Part shown: positions 39,089 through 51,992 of the stretch, in pieces | Layout: each line of letters starts with the position of its first letter | Numbering within the stretch: the stretch's first letter is position 1 | Origin: Chromobotia macracanthus | Taxonomy: Eukaryota > Chordata > Actinopteri > Cypriniformes > Botiidae | Assembly: GCA_036877525.1 (NCBI GenBank) | Contig: JAZGTH010000008.1 | Location: 5,390,501-5,454,500, forward strand | Reading direction: 5' to 3' | DNA length: 64,000 nt | The notes under the pieces: generated by a model | The model's database searches: none | What the model saw: only the letters and a program-made list of their open reading frames with translations | What the model was told of the DNA's origin: nothing | Made by a program: the position numbers and the translations under genes

Positions 39089-40301
39089 CTTGTATAAATG
39101 TGTCCTACTTTCAAAGTTCTTAGTCACATTGGCCCCTTTAATGATGCCATAAGGGTTGCCATTTTCTGCCTGTGTGCTCCTTGTGACCATAAACTCAATA
39201 TTAATGTATGTTAATGCCTCCTGAGAATTTCTTTCATATCATGTGATCTGTAGTTACCAGAAGGCTGCTGTCCCAGCATTGTACCATTCTACCAAAATAA
39301 CACCTATGGACATTGTTAACTTGGTGATCCAGATTTTGTAGGAAAACTAAACTCAAATGGCCCCCTGATGCCATCTTAAATCGGTGGTGGTAGACGTGAA
39401 TTGATGGGCTGTGAGAGTTGGGTCCCATTGCTGTCTGATGGTCTCTAGTTGCGGTACAAACACACTTGAAATCCCCAGCTTCCTGTCTGAGGCCAGCGCT
39501 GTTGTATTGGCGGTGTCATGCTTCCGTACACCTGCAGGTCCCGTAGGACCTGGGGCCTGGGTCGAACTCGCTTTTTCTGCAGGCTGATGTGCCTTGAGAG
39601 TTCTTTCATTGCAACTTATAACATTCCCCGCTCATTTTTCAACCCCACCTTTACATCCACAGCTGGGGCAGGTTGATGGGGAGGACAGAGGGGCAGAGCC
39701 ATGCAAGGTGTGTTTGAGTCTGTTTCACTCAGCCTGGCACAGAATCCTGGCATCGATCATTTGAGCTGCAGGTACGCACACACTCCATCACCCTTGCGGG
39801 GCCACGTGTGGCATACCAACTCTCTGGGGTCAAGAGCTTCTGTTCTGTTCTCCCTGCCTGGAGTACTGCTTTAAAAATGTACAGCAGAATCTAAGAGAAG
39901 AGTTTGGCTGCTTTACAGTTTTATGTCATATTTTAAAATATTATTGCTGCACTTAGGATAAATAGTACAGTATCTAACTGCTAAAAGGAACTAGAGCACA
40001 AGGTCATAAACTAGCTGTACTGCTAATCTTTTTCAATAGTTTATTTCATGTTCAATCTGTCATCTCCAGTTGTATCTTAAAGTTGATGCCTTTCTTATTG
40101 ACTCATATAATCAGTTTAAGTTCTGAGGCACATGCAAACTTCTCCAGAGAATATCTCTCTGTGTTTATCCATTTAGATGACTGAGGGCCATATATATGTC
40201 CTAATTATTTATTAGTGCCTATGAACATTGTATCTTTTTTATTTTTGGTCTAGTTTTGTTGTGTTGTAATGATGTAGTTTGTTTTTGTCCCCCCGATTTA
40301 T

Positions 40302-40320
40302 CAAAAACCCAGGGTTTTTG
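40302..40320. repeat. 19-base palindrome
   Basis: CAAAAACCC-A-GGGTTTTTG, a perfect inverted repeat around a single A. Intronic, function unknown. Confidence 0.85.
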
Positions 40321-41599
40321 AAAAACTGCATCGTGCAGTGATGCCCCTGGATGTGTGTTTTTTATTTTTTTTTAGAGAATGCACCTATGGCAGTCCTGGT
40401 TCTCAGTCTTTGTGCCTTAGGTAGGATAAGACATGACCTAAGAAATAAAAACACTTTTAAACTCGGTTGTTGTTCCCTTAAGAGTAATACATGTTGCTCT
40501 GTTGCTCCAGGTTATATAGTTTCACAAGTACTTAGTATAATAACTCTCTGCTTGTCTGTGTCTGCAGCATTTTGCAGACAGCTTGTGTGTTGCTTGGAGA
40601 CAATTAATCTTGTTTTTGCTTTGCTCAAAACAATTTTCATTAGCACAAAGTAACAGGCAATACTGTATCTAAAACATAAGTTACCCAATAATACCTGCTA
40701 CATAAAAGCAGTTTTGTGTGGTGAATATTAGAATAGCTGTGATTACCTGCACTGAAAATACAACAGCACAAACAACTGATCATTTATTTTTAATAAAAAT
40801 TGCGACTAAATTTGTCAGCCAGTGACCTCTGTGCATATGACATCACCAGACACTAAATCACCATTTAGCATGAAGAGACCCTGTCATGATTGGCTGATTC
40901 AGTCAAATTAAACCAACTGCAGAAGAGATATCAGGAAGGATATAATTTTTTATTTTAGAGAGGCACACTGAACCGTACCGTAATTGATAGGCTCATATAT
41001 GTGAGCAATGCACAATGTCACCCACAATTGCATCTCAAGTGAAGTTTGTAGCAGAATATGGTTCTGAGTACAACAACCAATGGAGCGACTGCAAATATAT
41101 ATGTATGTGTGAAAAGTGTTTTTAGGCAGCTATCAACTCTTAGAACCTACAAGAGAGATGGAGTCATCACACCTTGAGATTCTTTCAGAATTAACCTCCG
41201 TTGCATCGCTTGCCCTGATAATCAGCCAGCCAGAAACTGTGGTGGAAGCTAGATGGCCTGAGAGAGCAGAGGCTGCCAGTGTAAGATTGCTGTGAGGTTG
41301 AGAGCAGCTGTTGCTGGTGATTGAATGTCCCAGGACAGCCATTGTTATGTGTCAGATGAAAACAGTGGTGGCGGAGAAGAGTGAAAGGTCTGTATTGTTC
41401 TCTGACAGTCTGAGTGACGCTAGCCGGGCAAGAGGCGTGAAGGGAAGATTCTGCCAGCCTCGCTTACACGGTTCTGAATGGGGCAGGAATCTGCTGACGG
41501 ACTCCATGGGGAATGTCTACCTGAGAAGCATCTCAATTCGCTTTCCTTACATACATTCCCTGCTCTTGAATCAGCTTGTTGGGTTGATTAAAGGTAGTT

Positions 41600-41736
41600 C
41601 CGGTAGCTCAATCGGTAGAGCATTGCAAAGGCTGTTGGTTTGATTTCCAGTGAACACATGTACTGTTAAATTGTATACCCTGAATGCACTGTAAGTCACT
41701 TTGGATAAAAGCATCTGATAAATCTAAATGTAAATG
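41600..41736 (+). mobile_element. tRNA-derived SINE, copy 2
   Basis: The A-box-like TAGCTCAATCGG is at 41604-41615 and the B-box-like GGTTTGATTTCC at 41637-41648, the usual tRNA promoter spacing. A tail follows, reading CACTTTGGATAAAAGCATCT then GATAAATCTAAATGTAAATG. It is the same family as 28061-28202 in opposite orientation. The B-box carries a C-to-T change from the consensus, so active transcription is doubtful. Confidence 0.9.
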
Positions 41737-42747
41737 GTGTCTGAAGATCCTCATCCGGAGACCTTGAGCATGAGGCTGTTGGGAGAATGGATGTTTTGCT
41801 TCAAGACGATGTTCTGATCACATTGTTCTGAGACCATCAGTGCTAACGCGTCGGCTCGGGAGCATCAGCTGTCTATTGTTGGAATTCACCCCATTTGAGT
41901 TCTTAATGTTTTAGATTTTTAATCGCTCAAATGGACCATCTGCTCTATGTGGTTGTATTAATATGAATTCACCATTTGGATAAAGGATTACAGAAGAATT
42001 GCCTATGAAAGCTCCCTTTTTCCTAATATGAGGTCTGAAGTGATAAGATAGTGCTAATTTCCCAGAAATTACTGGCTTTGAAATATCTTATAGAATTAGA
42101 CACATAAAATATTTGAAGTGAACTTCAATTAAGGCGTACAATTGAGGATGCTGGGATTTTCAAACACTAGATGGACAAAGAAAAAGACTGGAATAAAAAA
42201 ATGGAATTAGTAAATGTTAAAAAGCAATACTGCACAACCCAAAGTGAGAGATGTTCGTCTCTTTCTCTCTGTGTTCCTCCTCTAGATTGTAACTTGATGT
42301 ATTACTTTTGGAAAGAATATCTAGATAATACGCTAAAGAGCTACTCCAGCACAGAACATGTCAAAGCTCAATGAGGTGATTTAATCTTGAAAGACAACGT
42401 GCCAACTCTAGTATTGTGCCTCAGGTCTCGATGGTGCTGTCCCCATATAGCTGTACACAGTGTGTGCGTAACAGATGTGTCTTCTGTCCTCTGGGATGGG
42501 GGAATAAAGAGATGAGAAGATGAAGGAACTCTGCTAACACTGTTTAACACCTTCATTGGCCATAGAAATTGACCATAGATGTTTTAATTTTACTATTTTC
42601 TCTGTTTCTATTTCTCTGTTTTATATGTTGTGTTTTGAGACTTTTCTGTATTTTCCACAGAATAGAAAAAAATAAAGCATTTTAGCATCTTTCCAGTTCA
42701 TAGTTTTCCTGGTTTTTCTCCTATGAAATAGCAGGAGCAATTAAATG

Positions 42748-43020
42748 AATGGTGCACTCAGAATGAAAATTTTTCATTCTTTATGGTTTAAAAACTCTTG
42801 TGATTTGGTTACACTGAGTGTTTTTTAAAATGGGAACTAAGGCTGTCAAGTATAAAAATTTTTTTTTTTTTTTACTTTAATTTTTATAACTAAATTTATA
42901 AAAATGTAACTTTGTAAAAAATATAAAAGTAGCATGAGACAATATCTGCAGTTTCCAGGCAGAAAGGTTTTGGAATGACATAAAGGTAAGTAAATGATGA
43001 CAGAACTTCTCTTTTAGATG
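42748..43020. mobile_element. Short copy of the fish terminal-inverted-repeat family
   Basis: The right part reads TTTTGGAATGACATAAAGGT then AAGTAAATGATGACAGAA. The left part has GTGCACTCAGAATGAAAATT. These resemble the two ends of the 53220-54482 element (TTTGGAACAGC...GGTAAATATAATGACAGAA and CACCCAAAA...). About 270 bases, with a T16 run inside, and no coding capacity. Confidence 0.6.
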
Positions 43021-45740
43021 AAATATTTTCAGTGTTATGTACCCTGAGCTTTTAACAGAGCAACCTCTAAACAATAACATTTTCATCTCGCTTGCCATTT
43101 AGACTTTTTAGAGATTGTTGTATGACAAACATATGCAATTTATTAATATGTCATTCCCTTTGGGCTGTTTAATAACAGCTCATCAGTCATCTTAGTGATT
43201 CACATAATTCATTATTACACTGTCTCTAGGCTGCTGTTTTCTGTACAGACTCAAAGCAGGGTGCATTAAACTCTTGTTCTGGTGTTAATATGAGACAGAG
43301 ATGCTCTTATGGAGCACATTTGCTGAATTGTTTCTCCATCAGGGCTTGAGGTAGATGTGTAAAATATTCTGTTAGGAATTTAAATATCTCTAACAAAATC
43401 CATCTGACCTCAAGTTTCTTAAATGTTTTGAAAGACCTGTGTTTTAAGCATAGGCAGCTTATCATCACTGCTTGAACATTAATAATTAATAATAATTTAT
43501 GTCTTCTCAGAATACCTTTCTTCTAGCCCTGTCTTAACTTTGACCATTGTCGTGGCAATCAGTGCAGTAAACCTTGTGAGGTATATATGCCCAAGGTTCA
43601 AAATTATCACTACCAAGCACCTTTGTTAGGACTTGCAACAGCACATAATGGTTTAAATTGCATTAACATTTTAATTTTAGTACTTGGCACTTGTTTTGAG
43701 CCCTGCATGCTTGTTCAGATACATGCTTCTACAGATTCTTCAGATCTGTCAAAGACCCCACTACCCTAAAACCTCAGTCCCACAAAAGTAAAACTCTTCC
43801 TAGGGTTTTACAGTAGTTCAGTCCATTCGGACCATTCATAGAAAATTGGCAAACCATAGTTATTTCCACTTCATCTCCTCAAACGAGTGCAGAACTCTAA
43901 ACTGAGGTGTGTGACGGTTTCCTTCACCTGCTCTGCCGCACCACTGGCAGCACATCAGGAGTTTATCACCTAATACATAACATGACATGGTGTAATTTCT
44001 CAGACACTCCTGGGTTTAACTCAGTGTTTAGATGAAGCTCTCCTGGCGAATCCCCTTCATCACTCGGCTAACACAACCGGCATCTCATCGTACAAGAGCT
44101 GACACGAGTGTCATCTGACACATTGTACTGGGAACGTGTAATTTGTCCACAGAGCGAAGGCTGTCCAAGAGTCTGTTTCACTTTCACTGGATCGTCCCAA
44201 GCGTGGTGAAGATTCATGCCTCATCCATCACTGCCTTTTTTTGCTGAAAGGTTGAAAACTTAAAATCGAGGCAACATGACATCTGAGTGTCTGGCACTTT
44301 TTTGAGGACAAATTTGCCTTATTGCCTTCACTGTCCTCATTTCCCCATCCTCTAACACCTAAAAGTTGGTTTGTGGCTTCTAAATGCTTTTGATGTCAAT
44401 TAGAATTGTTCTTGTCAGCAATATCACCCAAAACTGTCGAGTTTAATCATTTTTAATGTAATGCATATAATAGCGTCATAAAAAAAATGAAAATTTTTAA
44501 AATTAAAATGTTATGTATTTTGACAGGTGAAGTTTGCAATAAATTGAATCCACTATTAAATTATTAATTTGCTGTTGATGATCATAAACATTACAAAAAA
44601 TACATTGTTATACTAATGTGTTGTAAGTAGCATGATTTGTTATTTGAACTAATTTGTTAAATATCAAAGTACACAACAGAACCTGCTGATTCAAATGATT
44701 CCAGTTCTCTCATTTTTACATCCTTAACAGTAACACAAATTAATTCTACTTAATTAAAATTACATTTGGATTTACAAAATGGATTTCTGCCATTAGCTGA
44801 AGAGGTTGGTGAGATGGTAACATCACCACTGTAGCTAATGTCTAATTCTTTAAACTGATGGTATTACAACATCCTTGAACAAATCTAATGTGGCAAGCAG
44901 CTGGAAAGTTTTTCTTAATAATAATTTGGAAGAATTTAAAGTAACATTGCATCAATAAGAGAAGGTAACAATTCAAACAACAGCAAGCAGTGTTGGTGTA
45001 CAGTTATGGCTCGAGGGATCTCAACAGTTGTTAGCATAGCAATTTTATCTCTGTTGACAAGCAAGTTCGTTTTTACTGCTGTTTACAAGAATACTCAGGG
45101 AATCTCACTTGACCTTCATTCTGAGTGTTTTTGTTTCAAACGTCATTTTTAACTTTTAGTTTTGCCACGAATGGAACCACATAGCATCTCATATATTTTT
45201 CAGGTTTAACAATGTTTTTTCATCCTGCATAAATAATTTCAAAGAGTACAGAAACTCTTTGAAGCAAGCAATCTCTTTTCTTTTAGACAGATTTTTTTCT
45301 GCTGTCCTGTTTTTACTTTTGTTTTAGTCATTTCTGAAATGGACCCTGCAGTGATTTTGAAGTCTCACAAAAGCCAATTAGGAACGTATGATATGCATCT
45401 ATAATGAAGTGAAATGGCATGTAATTTGAAGCTGTTAGGAAACAAATGCAAATCTCAAATGCAGTCATGGGTTCACACTATCCGTGTACTCCATAGGGAA
45501 AGTGCTTCCTCACTGGCTTTACAGCTCTGAGGCATGCATCATTTCTGAGAACATCAGTAATTAAAAATTAACACATCATAACACACCAAGCAAGCTAATC
45601 TGTGCATTTGTAAAATAACAAATTTGAGTTATGATTGTTGGTTTCAGGGCTGTCGTGGTGATCTGTTGTACTCAGTTGTGAAGCAGTCTCCATCTGTGCA
45701 CTATGCATGCTGTCTTATACATATAATATTTTATACATTA

Positions 45741-45760
45741 TATATATGTGTGTGTGTGTG
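45741..45760. repeat. TA/TG microsatellite
   Basis: A short TATATATG run followed by TG dinucleotides. Confidence 0.9.
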
Positions 45761-48700
45761 ACAGAGGTGGAGGTTGGGGTTTCACTTTGATTGTAAAAAA
45801 GAAATTGATTGTAATTAATACCTTGTTTTTATAAGAGCCATGTGTTAATGCGACTCCCATCCCTGCACTTTTCAAATGACCTATATCCATGGTTTTGTGC
45901 AATAATGGTCAATTTGTTTTTATGATATTCTTATGTTTTTATCCAATTCATTTTATGATTGAACTTTTGAACCTGTTGGCATATTTATATCTAAGGTCTA
46001 GGCCTTTGGTTTGGTAAACTGCATGCATGTAATTTCTTCTGCCATTGGTTGTATTATTACACTTTAGAGTGAATCATAGTGAATACTTTTTTATTATTTA
46101 ATAAAAATTCAATCTTGAAAATAAGTATTGCAACTCTTACACATAGTGCCAACACATGATGTCACTGCTGTCATTTTCCTGTATGTCTGATTGGTGGCCT
46201 TTAGCATGGAGGGCCTGTGTTTTAAATCCTGCTGTGTCCTTTATTCACCTCTGTCAGCATTCAGAGGCATTAACCTGCTGGTGGTTCTGACCCAGCTCTG
46301 TGTCATCCATCCTGCAGGCTTTGCAGTGTGCTCTTTCTGGTCCAAGACACACCTTGAAGCTTGTGATGCACCATATGGTCCTTAGAGACCTCAAAGTGTG
46401 TTTTATCCTTTTTATTTCAAAATCCTTTCAGAAGAAAGAGAAACGAGAGGTTTTGCAGCTACGACATTTAACCAGCTGCCTCTTCCTGAGCTCTACAGAT
46501 CACAGGCATTCAGTGGCTGTTTGATTCTGTCAAGCTCTTAACATTGTTTCACCATCACTTTCTCTTTTCTGCTTTATTTCTAATTAGTGAAAGGCAGAAT
46601 GTTCAGATGTGATGTAATATTTTGGTGCCTGTTTTTTTAATCATATTGTTGTGTCTCAATTTCAGTTGAGTCACAATGTCAAATGTATACCTAATATGAC
46701 AACAAAAACTTTAACAAGTTAATTAAAGTCAATATGTTTGTCATAAAGTTAAGTTAATAAAAACACTGGCATGCAGTCAGTTAGCTTAGTATCAACATTT
46801 CCGAAATAGAACAAAGATTCAAATGAAGTAAATAAGTCTTGAAAGCTTTCAGGTATCTAACAGTAATATCAAGTAAACAAAAAGGAGTTAAACATAAAAT
46901 AAACCTAGTTAAATTATTAGCATGATTTTCAGTGCATGCTTATTAGTCATAATATATCAATAATATGTTTAATACAGCTGGAGTTTAAGTGAGAAGCAGG
47001 CTCACAGAAAACATAACTGACTGTATTTACATTAGTACTTTGTCAAGAAGTTCATTTTGACTCCTCTCGTAGAGCATTCCAAACCAGCAACCTGTCAATC
47101 AGACTGCACATGGGAACCCAATTCAGCCTTTACACAGTTCTATTTTATTCATTTTAGATGTTTATTCATTTTTAGATTCATTTTAGATCTTTTATTCATT
47201 TTAGTTGATCTGCTTTAATCCCCTGTGAGGTTGACATATTGTCATAAACAATTATAAAACCTGGTGCCCATTACGTGCACTGATGACACAGAATTAGGTA
47301 AATTAAGGGCATTTATATGCTCTAAATCCAAACATAGCACCCCGCTAAACATATGCAACGCTCTAATTAGTGTTTAATAATCAAAAACGTGCTTGCGAAA
47401 TGAGAAAATTGCCAGCTTGTAAGTTTAAGTGAAACTTTGTAAGCAGGAAGTCTAATTGGTCACAGCATCTGGCAGATGTTTGTCTTGAATTAATCTACCC
47501 CACTACACTGTGCAATAAAATTGCACACACACATTTTTGGTCAATGATTTCTGAACATTTTTCATATTAGGTTTGTAGGTTGTGTATTAGGTTTGGCAGA
47601 CATTGTAAATTGAAGTTATGCATTTTTTATTATATGTTTATATTTGCATTGCTAGTGCCATGTCCTACTAGTTAAGCTACATAAACAGAAATTTCATTCG
47701 GTCACACATTCTGCTCCTTTAGTCAAAAACATTATTTGTTTGCTAAAATTTTGTCTTTAAAGCAAGAGGCAGAAATGCAGTGATTCAGTTCAGTATAAAA
47801 CAGCCTTTATTGTTTGCTGTTAACTCTTGACACACAGCACCATCTGGAAGCTTAATGGCAGAAGCAGAAGGTCGCTTGACGAGAAATTTGTCTTGCCAGG
47901 CACATTGCAGGAATAAATTTGACTGACAGTGCTCATTAAGGCATGGATTCATTAAACACCATGTGGTCAGCTTTGAGTTTGAGGGCACTTCAGCGCTGCG
48001 TGGCTGCAACACACTATAATCTTCAAGAGCAACTGGAACTTTCAGTGTCAGTAGAAAGTTGAGTGCAAGTATGCGTGAGCTCTAAAAATCATCTGTCATG
48101 TTAGATGTCTGTTTGGTGAAGTAAAATGTATTTTCTTCTTGTTTGCTGTTGTAAAAAATGTATAAAAAAAATGATGCCTTTTTTTCAACCAAAGTTATGT
48201 CACAGAGTAGCACACAGCTAAATCAGGAAATCAAAGGTTATGTTGCATTTATTTCTCTGAATTCACTGAATTAATTGGTGGATATATTTATATTAGTTTT
48301 CACCTTAAGGAAACCTTGGACGGATATTTACTTTTTAGACTCATGACTTCATTGCATTAAGGTATCTTATTTGAAATACTTTGTGAATCTAATTAATATA
48401 TTTTCTTGGCCTTAATTAGAGTCTAGTGGTTTTAAAACTAATGTAGATCCTCCAGCAGATTAGACATTCATCAGCACAAGCTGATTTGATTTTTATTATA
48501 CCCTCTGTCCACTGAAATAACAGTCCATATTTGTTCTCATATCATAGCAGTCTGCTATTATTAAGAACCAAGATCATCATATTTTGAGATACACTTGAGC
48601 ATCCTTGTGTAGAAACACTGTATAAGCAACATTAAAATAATATATGTGGCTTATGCAAGTGTTCTGAAGTCATCAGTAGCTCTGTGTCATTCATTGTGTA

Positions 48701-49179
48701 GATGCTGTCATTACTCCAGATGGTTTCTGGAACTTGCTCTTACGCTGATGTCACAGACTACAACCTGTTCTTCAGCACAGTTCTGTGCACATTTGAGAGT
48801 TCATAATAAGATCTGCTGTACAGCACATCCATGTGTAACGCTACCTCAATCATCTAGTCAAATCTGATCCAAATCCCACAGTACATGTACATGTCCAAAT
48901 TACATTCATAACATTCTTGACCTCATTCCTATTGCTCGACCCACTAACAAAATACATCACAGGAAGTGAAAATCCTCACTCTGGTGTTAGGATCGCATAC
49001 AGGCCTGTCTGCGAATCAGTGTTTGGCAACTGGCTGAGCTGCCCTCCTTGCCTTTATTGTACTCTTCTGCCTCTAATATACACAAATATATTCCCTGCAA
49101 AGCCCTACAGTGCTCACATCACATGTCCTGAGCAAAAAGCAAGCCAAGATCAAAAAACAAGACACACAGACCCGTGTAC

Positions 49180-49255
49180 TCACACACACATGCACATATG
49201 TATTTGCATGCGTGTACACATGTACTTAGACACACATGTACACACACACGTGCAA
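49180..49255. repeat. CA-rich cryptic repeat
   Basis: Imperfect CACACA, CATGCACATATG, GTACACATGTAC and ACACACACACG units. This is a degenerate alternating purine-pyrimidine tract within the intron. Confidence 0.8.
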
Positions 49256-50798
49256 ACTGACAGTCTTTGTAAATACCAGCAGACAAAATAGCTGCTAAAG
49301 CTAAAAATAACACTCATATTTTAAGAGTTTTTATAAGTCTCACTCACATCTCTAGTGATATCAGTGCAGAGACTTGTTTTTGTTATTTAAAAATGTATGA
49401 ATTTGAATTATTAAAGACAATTTCACATTTTCATGAATTTTGTCTTGCTTGGTAATACTCACATCACATGTCCTGAGCTAACAACTGCTAACAACATCTG
49501 ACTTTCTGAAGGGCCTGAATTCTCAATTGCAGGTGGTTTTGCTGCAATCGTGGTTTTGTCACATAAACACACTGTCAGCAAACATACTTCTCGTCATATG
49601 CATGTTTTCCTCACCTAAATGGTCAACAGATGGTGGTTGATGTTGTGGATGTAGTTATCCAACAGATTTCTGGTACATGTGTACATGTTTTGTCTTTTGG
49701 CAACAGTTGAAACTGTGATAGTCTTTTCTTTGGCCTGTTTCATGTGTGTTATTGGTCTGTAGCACCCAACAGAAAATGGAGACCTAAAGAGTAACTTCAG
49801 AAATGAGGCTATGAATAAAATTCAGCTTTTCAGTTCAGGCACACTCAGTGGTGCTGATTATTGCTTTCTCTACTGAAATCAATTCTGAAATATCTCCATC
49901 TTTGATTGATTCCACATACCTGCAGCATACATGGGAGAATGTTTTTAAGAACCAAGATGAAAAAAAATTGGAAAAAAATAGGAAAAGAATAATATATTTA
50001 TCTATAATTTGCAGATGTTGGATAATTCAGAGTAGTTATACGGGCTGTGGAATGCAAAATGGAATGCAAGTTTTTTTGGCTAAATAATGTGAAGAGTATA
50101 CTGTATACACCCTTATGTTTTTTCAAATAGTAAGCAGTTTTCTATACCTCAGACAGTGCTGCATTGTTGCCATCAATGTCATGTGGCCTTATTTCTTTGC
50201 ATGTAATGAAAACCACTCTTGGAATCTTGGAAATAAACATGTCTTTTAAATTCAGTTTTGTGCCTTTTTCAGTCCAAAAAATCACTTTACATACATATTA
50301 AAAGGTGCATATTCTGTACAATATACATATGCTTCAGGTATGGTAACAATAGTACTGTAATATGCTGTTCTGAACATAGGAGGATATTAACAGTATGTTG
50401 GTGCTGTGACAGTGGTTGGCATACTGTGTGCATAGCATTGAACTGTAGTGCTTACTTCTTCCTGTTTCTCCTCCCCATCATTTCATGTTTTCTGTCTACT
50501 ATCCACAAACAGTGATAAAATCAATATTTATGGTATTATAAAGGCAAACTGACCTCAGTGTTCTATGTAGACTTCACTTCTGCATAAGAAAGATCCTGAG
50601 CTCTTATGGAAGGCTGGTAAACTGAAGCCCTGGGGCTGATTTGTTTAGGCAGGGTCAGTGGTCGGACACCAAATGCTCCTTTGGGGCAAGTGTTACATTG
50701 CCCTCTCACAAGTCATGGTTCCCTCCCCAAGTGTGAGATCACCAGCACGCTGCGGTTTGAGCAGAAGTCAGAAGAGGTCAGGCAGATGAGACACTTAC

Positions 50799-51004
50799 CT
50801 TATGATAAAACCACAGTCGATATAAGTTCACGCTGCGCAGTTCCCTGGCCAGGGCGTTAACCTCATGCAGAGCTTGAGGGAACCGCAGCTGAATCAATAA
50901 TGTTTGATCAACAATGCCAGAAAAAGAAGAACAACAAGCAGAAGAGAGGTGCTGAAAAACGCCCCACAGTGTGTAATAAGACAGGTCATGGGGTTCGATG
51001 GACA
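50799..51004 (-). other. Exon-like antisense segment (unknown product)
   Basis: On the minus strand a pyrimidine-rich acceptor (CCTTTTCTTTACCCACAG) precedes 206 bases that end at a strong AAG|GTAAGTG donor. The frame is open throughout and reads (V)SIEPHDLSYYTLWGVFQH, then LSSACCSSFSGIVDQTLLIQ, then LRFPQALHEVNALARELRSV, then NLYRLWFYHK. I do not recognise a family. It could be an exon of an antisense gene or lncRNA, a decayed exon, or chance. Confidence 0.25.
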
Positions 51005-51538
51005 CTGTGGGTAAAGAAAAGGCTTAGCACAGATCATACCAACTGCATGATTATTATCACCCAGGCGATGCTGATGTAGAACGTCTGGGGTGGAGAGCAA
51101 CAGAATCAAATGAGGGAATGAAAAATTGATGACAAAAAAGCATTAGAAAGACAACAGTATGACACTCAAGCAACAATTATACTGTTGTTTAGTGTTGCAG
51201 GCCTGGCATCCTGACAGAGCACTTCCTGTCTGAGCCAACCAGAAAGAAGCACTGTGGGAGCACTTGTGGACCATTTCAACACTTAAAATGAATCTTTGCT
51301 TAGAAACAGATTTATACAGTAAAGTCCACCGTTACTATTAAATTGCCAGCGTTGTATGAATGAAGGTTTCTGTAAATGGGAAAGTTTTTGTTGAAAACGT
51401 TTAGTTTTGCTCTACTGTTGATGGTAACCTTGTTTCAGGGTTTGCATCTTTGTAAGTTTTTTATGTCTTTCAATATTATAGAGGAAAGAACAAAATTGAC
51501 TTGGCAGGTAATGGAACATTTTCTTTTTGTCAATGTAG

Positions 51539-51632
51539 ATAACAGCTGAGGCCATTCTGAGACTCACTACTGATCCTGTTCTTCCATTCTACCCTTTGGA
51601 TATTGCTCTGGATATTCAGAACAAACTCAAAG
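51539..51632 (+). CDS. NAALADL2: NAALADL2 exon g
   Basis: This 94-base exon starts in phase 0 and ends in phase 1, with acceptor TCAATGTAG and donor GTAAGA. It encodes ITAEAILRLTTDPVLPFYPL, then DIALDIQNKLK. It aligns with the human NAALADL2 segments EVILQIANEPVLPF and LDIALEVQNNLK, and with the VLPFD strand of GCPII. It starts the C-terminal helical domain that mediates homodimerisation in this family. The acceptor is TAG with a T-rich tract (TTTTCTTTTTGTC) upstream. Confidence 0.95.
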
Positions 51633-51851
51633 GTAAGAATGTTCTTTTGAGTTACAGCTAATGAAAAGACTAGTATAGTATAGTCATAGTAGTGGCAAAT
51701 TGTAGTTTAGCTGATAAAACTGTTTGGCTTTCTGTTTAAGCTAGTTGTGATGTGTGATGGTAAACCAGCATTTACAACAACACACCCTGGTGGCCAGCTA
51801 TGTTGCTCTTATCAGTGTTAAAGAAAATCTAGATAGATAGTGTTTTTGATC

Positions 51852-51992
51852 ATTTACATTACATCTGACAGATGGTTTCATCCAAAGCAATTTACGGTGT
51901 ATTTAAGCAATACTATTAATGAGTAATGTACATGCATTCCTTTAGAAACCAAACCCATACACTATGCTCTCCCAGTCAAGCTACAGGAAGCT
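51852..51992 (-). mobile_element. tRNA-derived SINE, copy 3 (degraded)
   Basis: On the + strand it shows the tail complement (ATTTACATTACATCTGACAG, then TTTCATCCAAAGCAATTTAC) and a decayed head (AAACCAAACCCATACACTAT, then GCTCTCCCAGTCAAGCTAC). These correspond to the tail and to the B-box and A-box complements of the copy at 28061-28202. The B-box is no longer recognisable as functional. Confidence 0.75.

Larger units (their letters stand above)
37052..51538 (+). other. NAALADL2: NAALADL2 intron between exons f and g
   Basis: This is the largest visible intron, 14.5 kb. It contains a CTCF-like motif (39075-39088), a 19-base palindrome (40302-40320), a SINE (41600-41736), a short inverted-repeat element (42748-43020), a GT run (45741-45760), a CA-rich stretch (about 49180-49255) and an antisense exon-like segment with splice sites (50799-51004). 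The segment 41100-41590 is GC-richer than average but I found no recognisable product in it. Confidence 0.85.

Noticed and set aside
41133..41342. Antisense 69-codon frame in the GC-richer stretch before the SINE
   Set aside because: The composition is not distinctive, there are no splice sites of note, and the frame is short enough to be chance.
47070..47130. A fourth SINE head (GTAGAGCATTCC ... GGGAACCC)
   Set aside because: The A- and B-box spacing and order do not fit and no tail is present.
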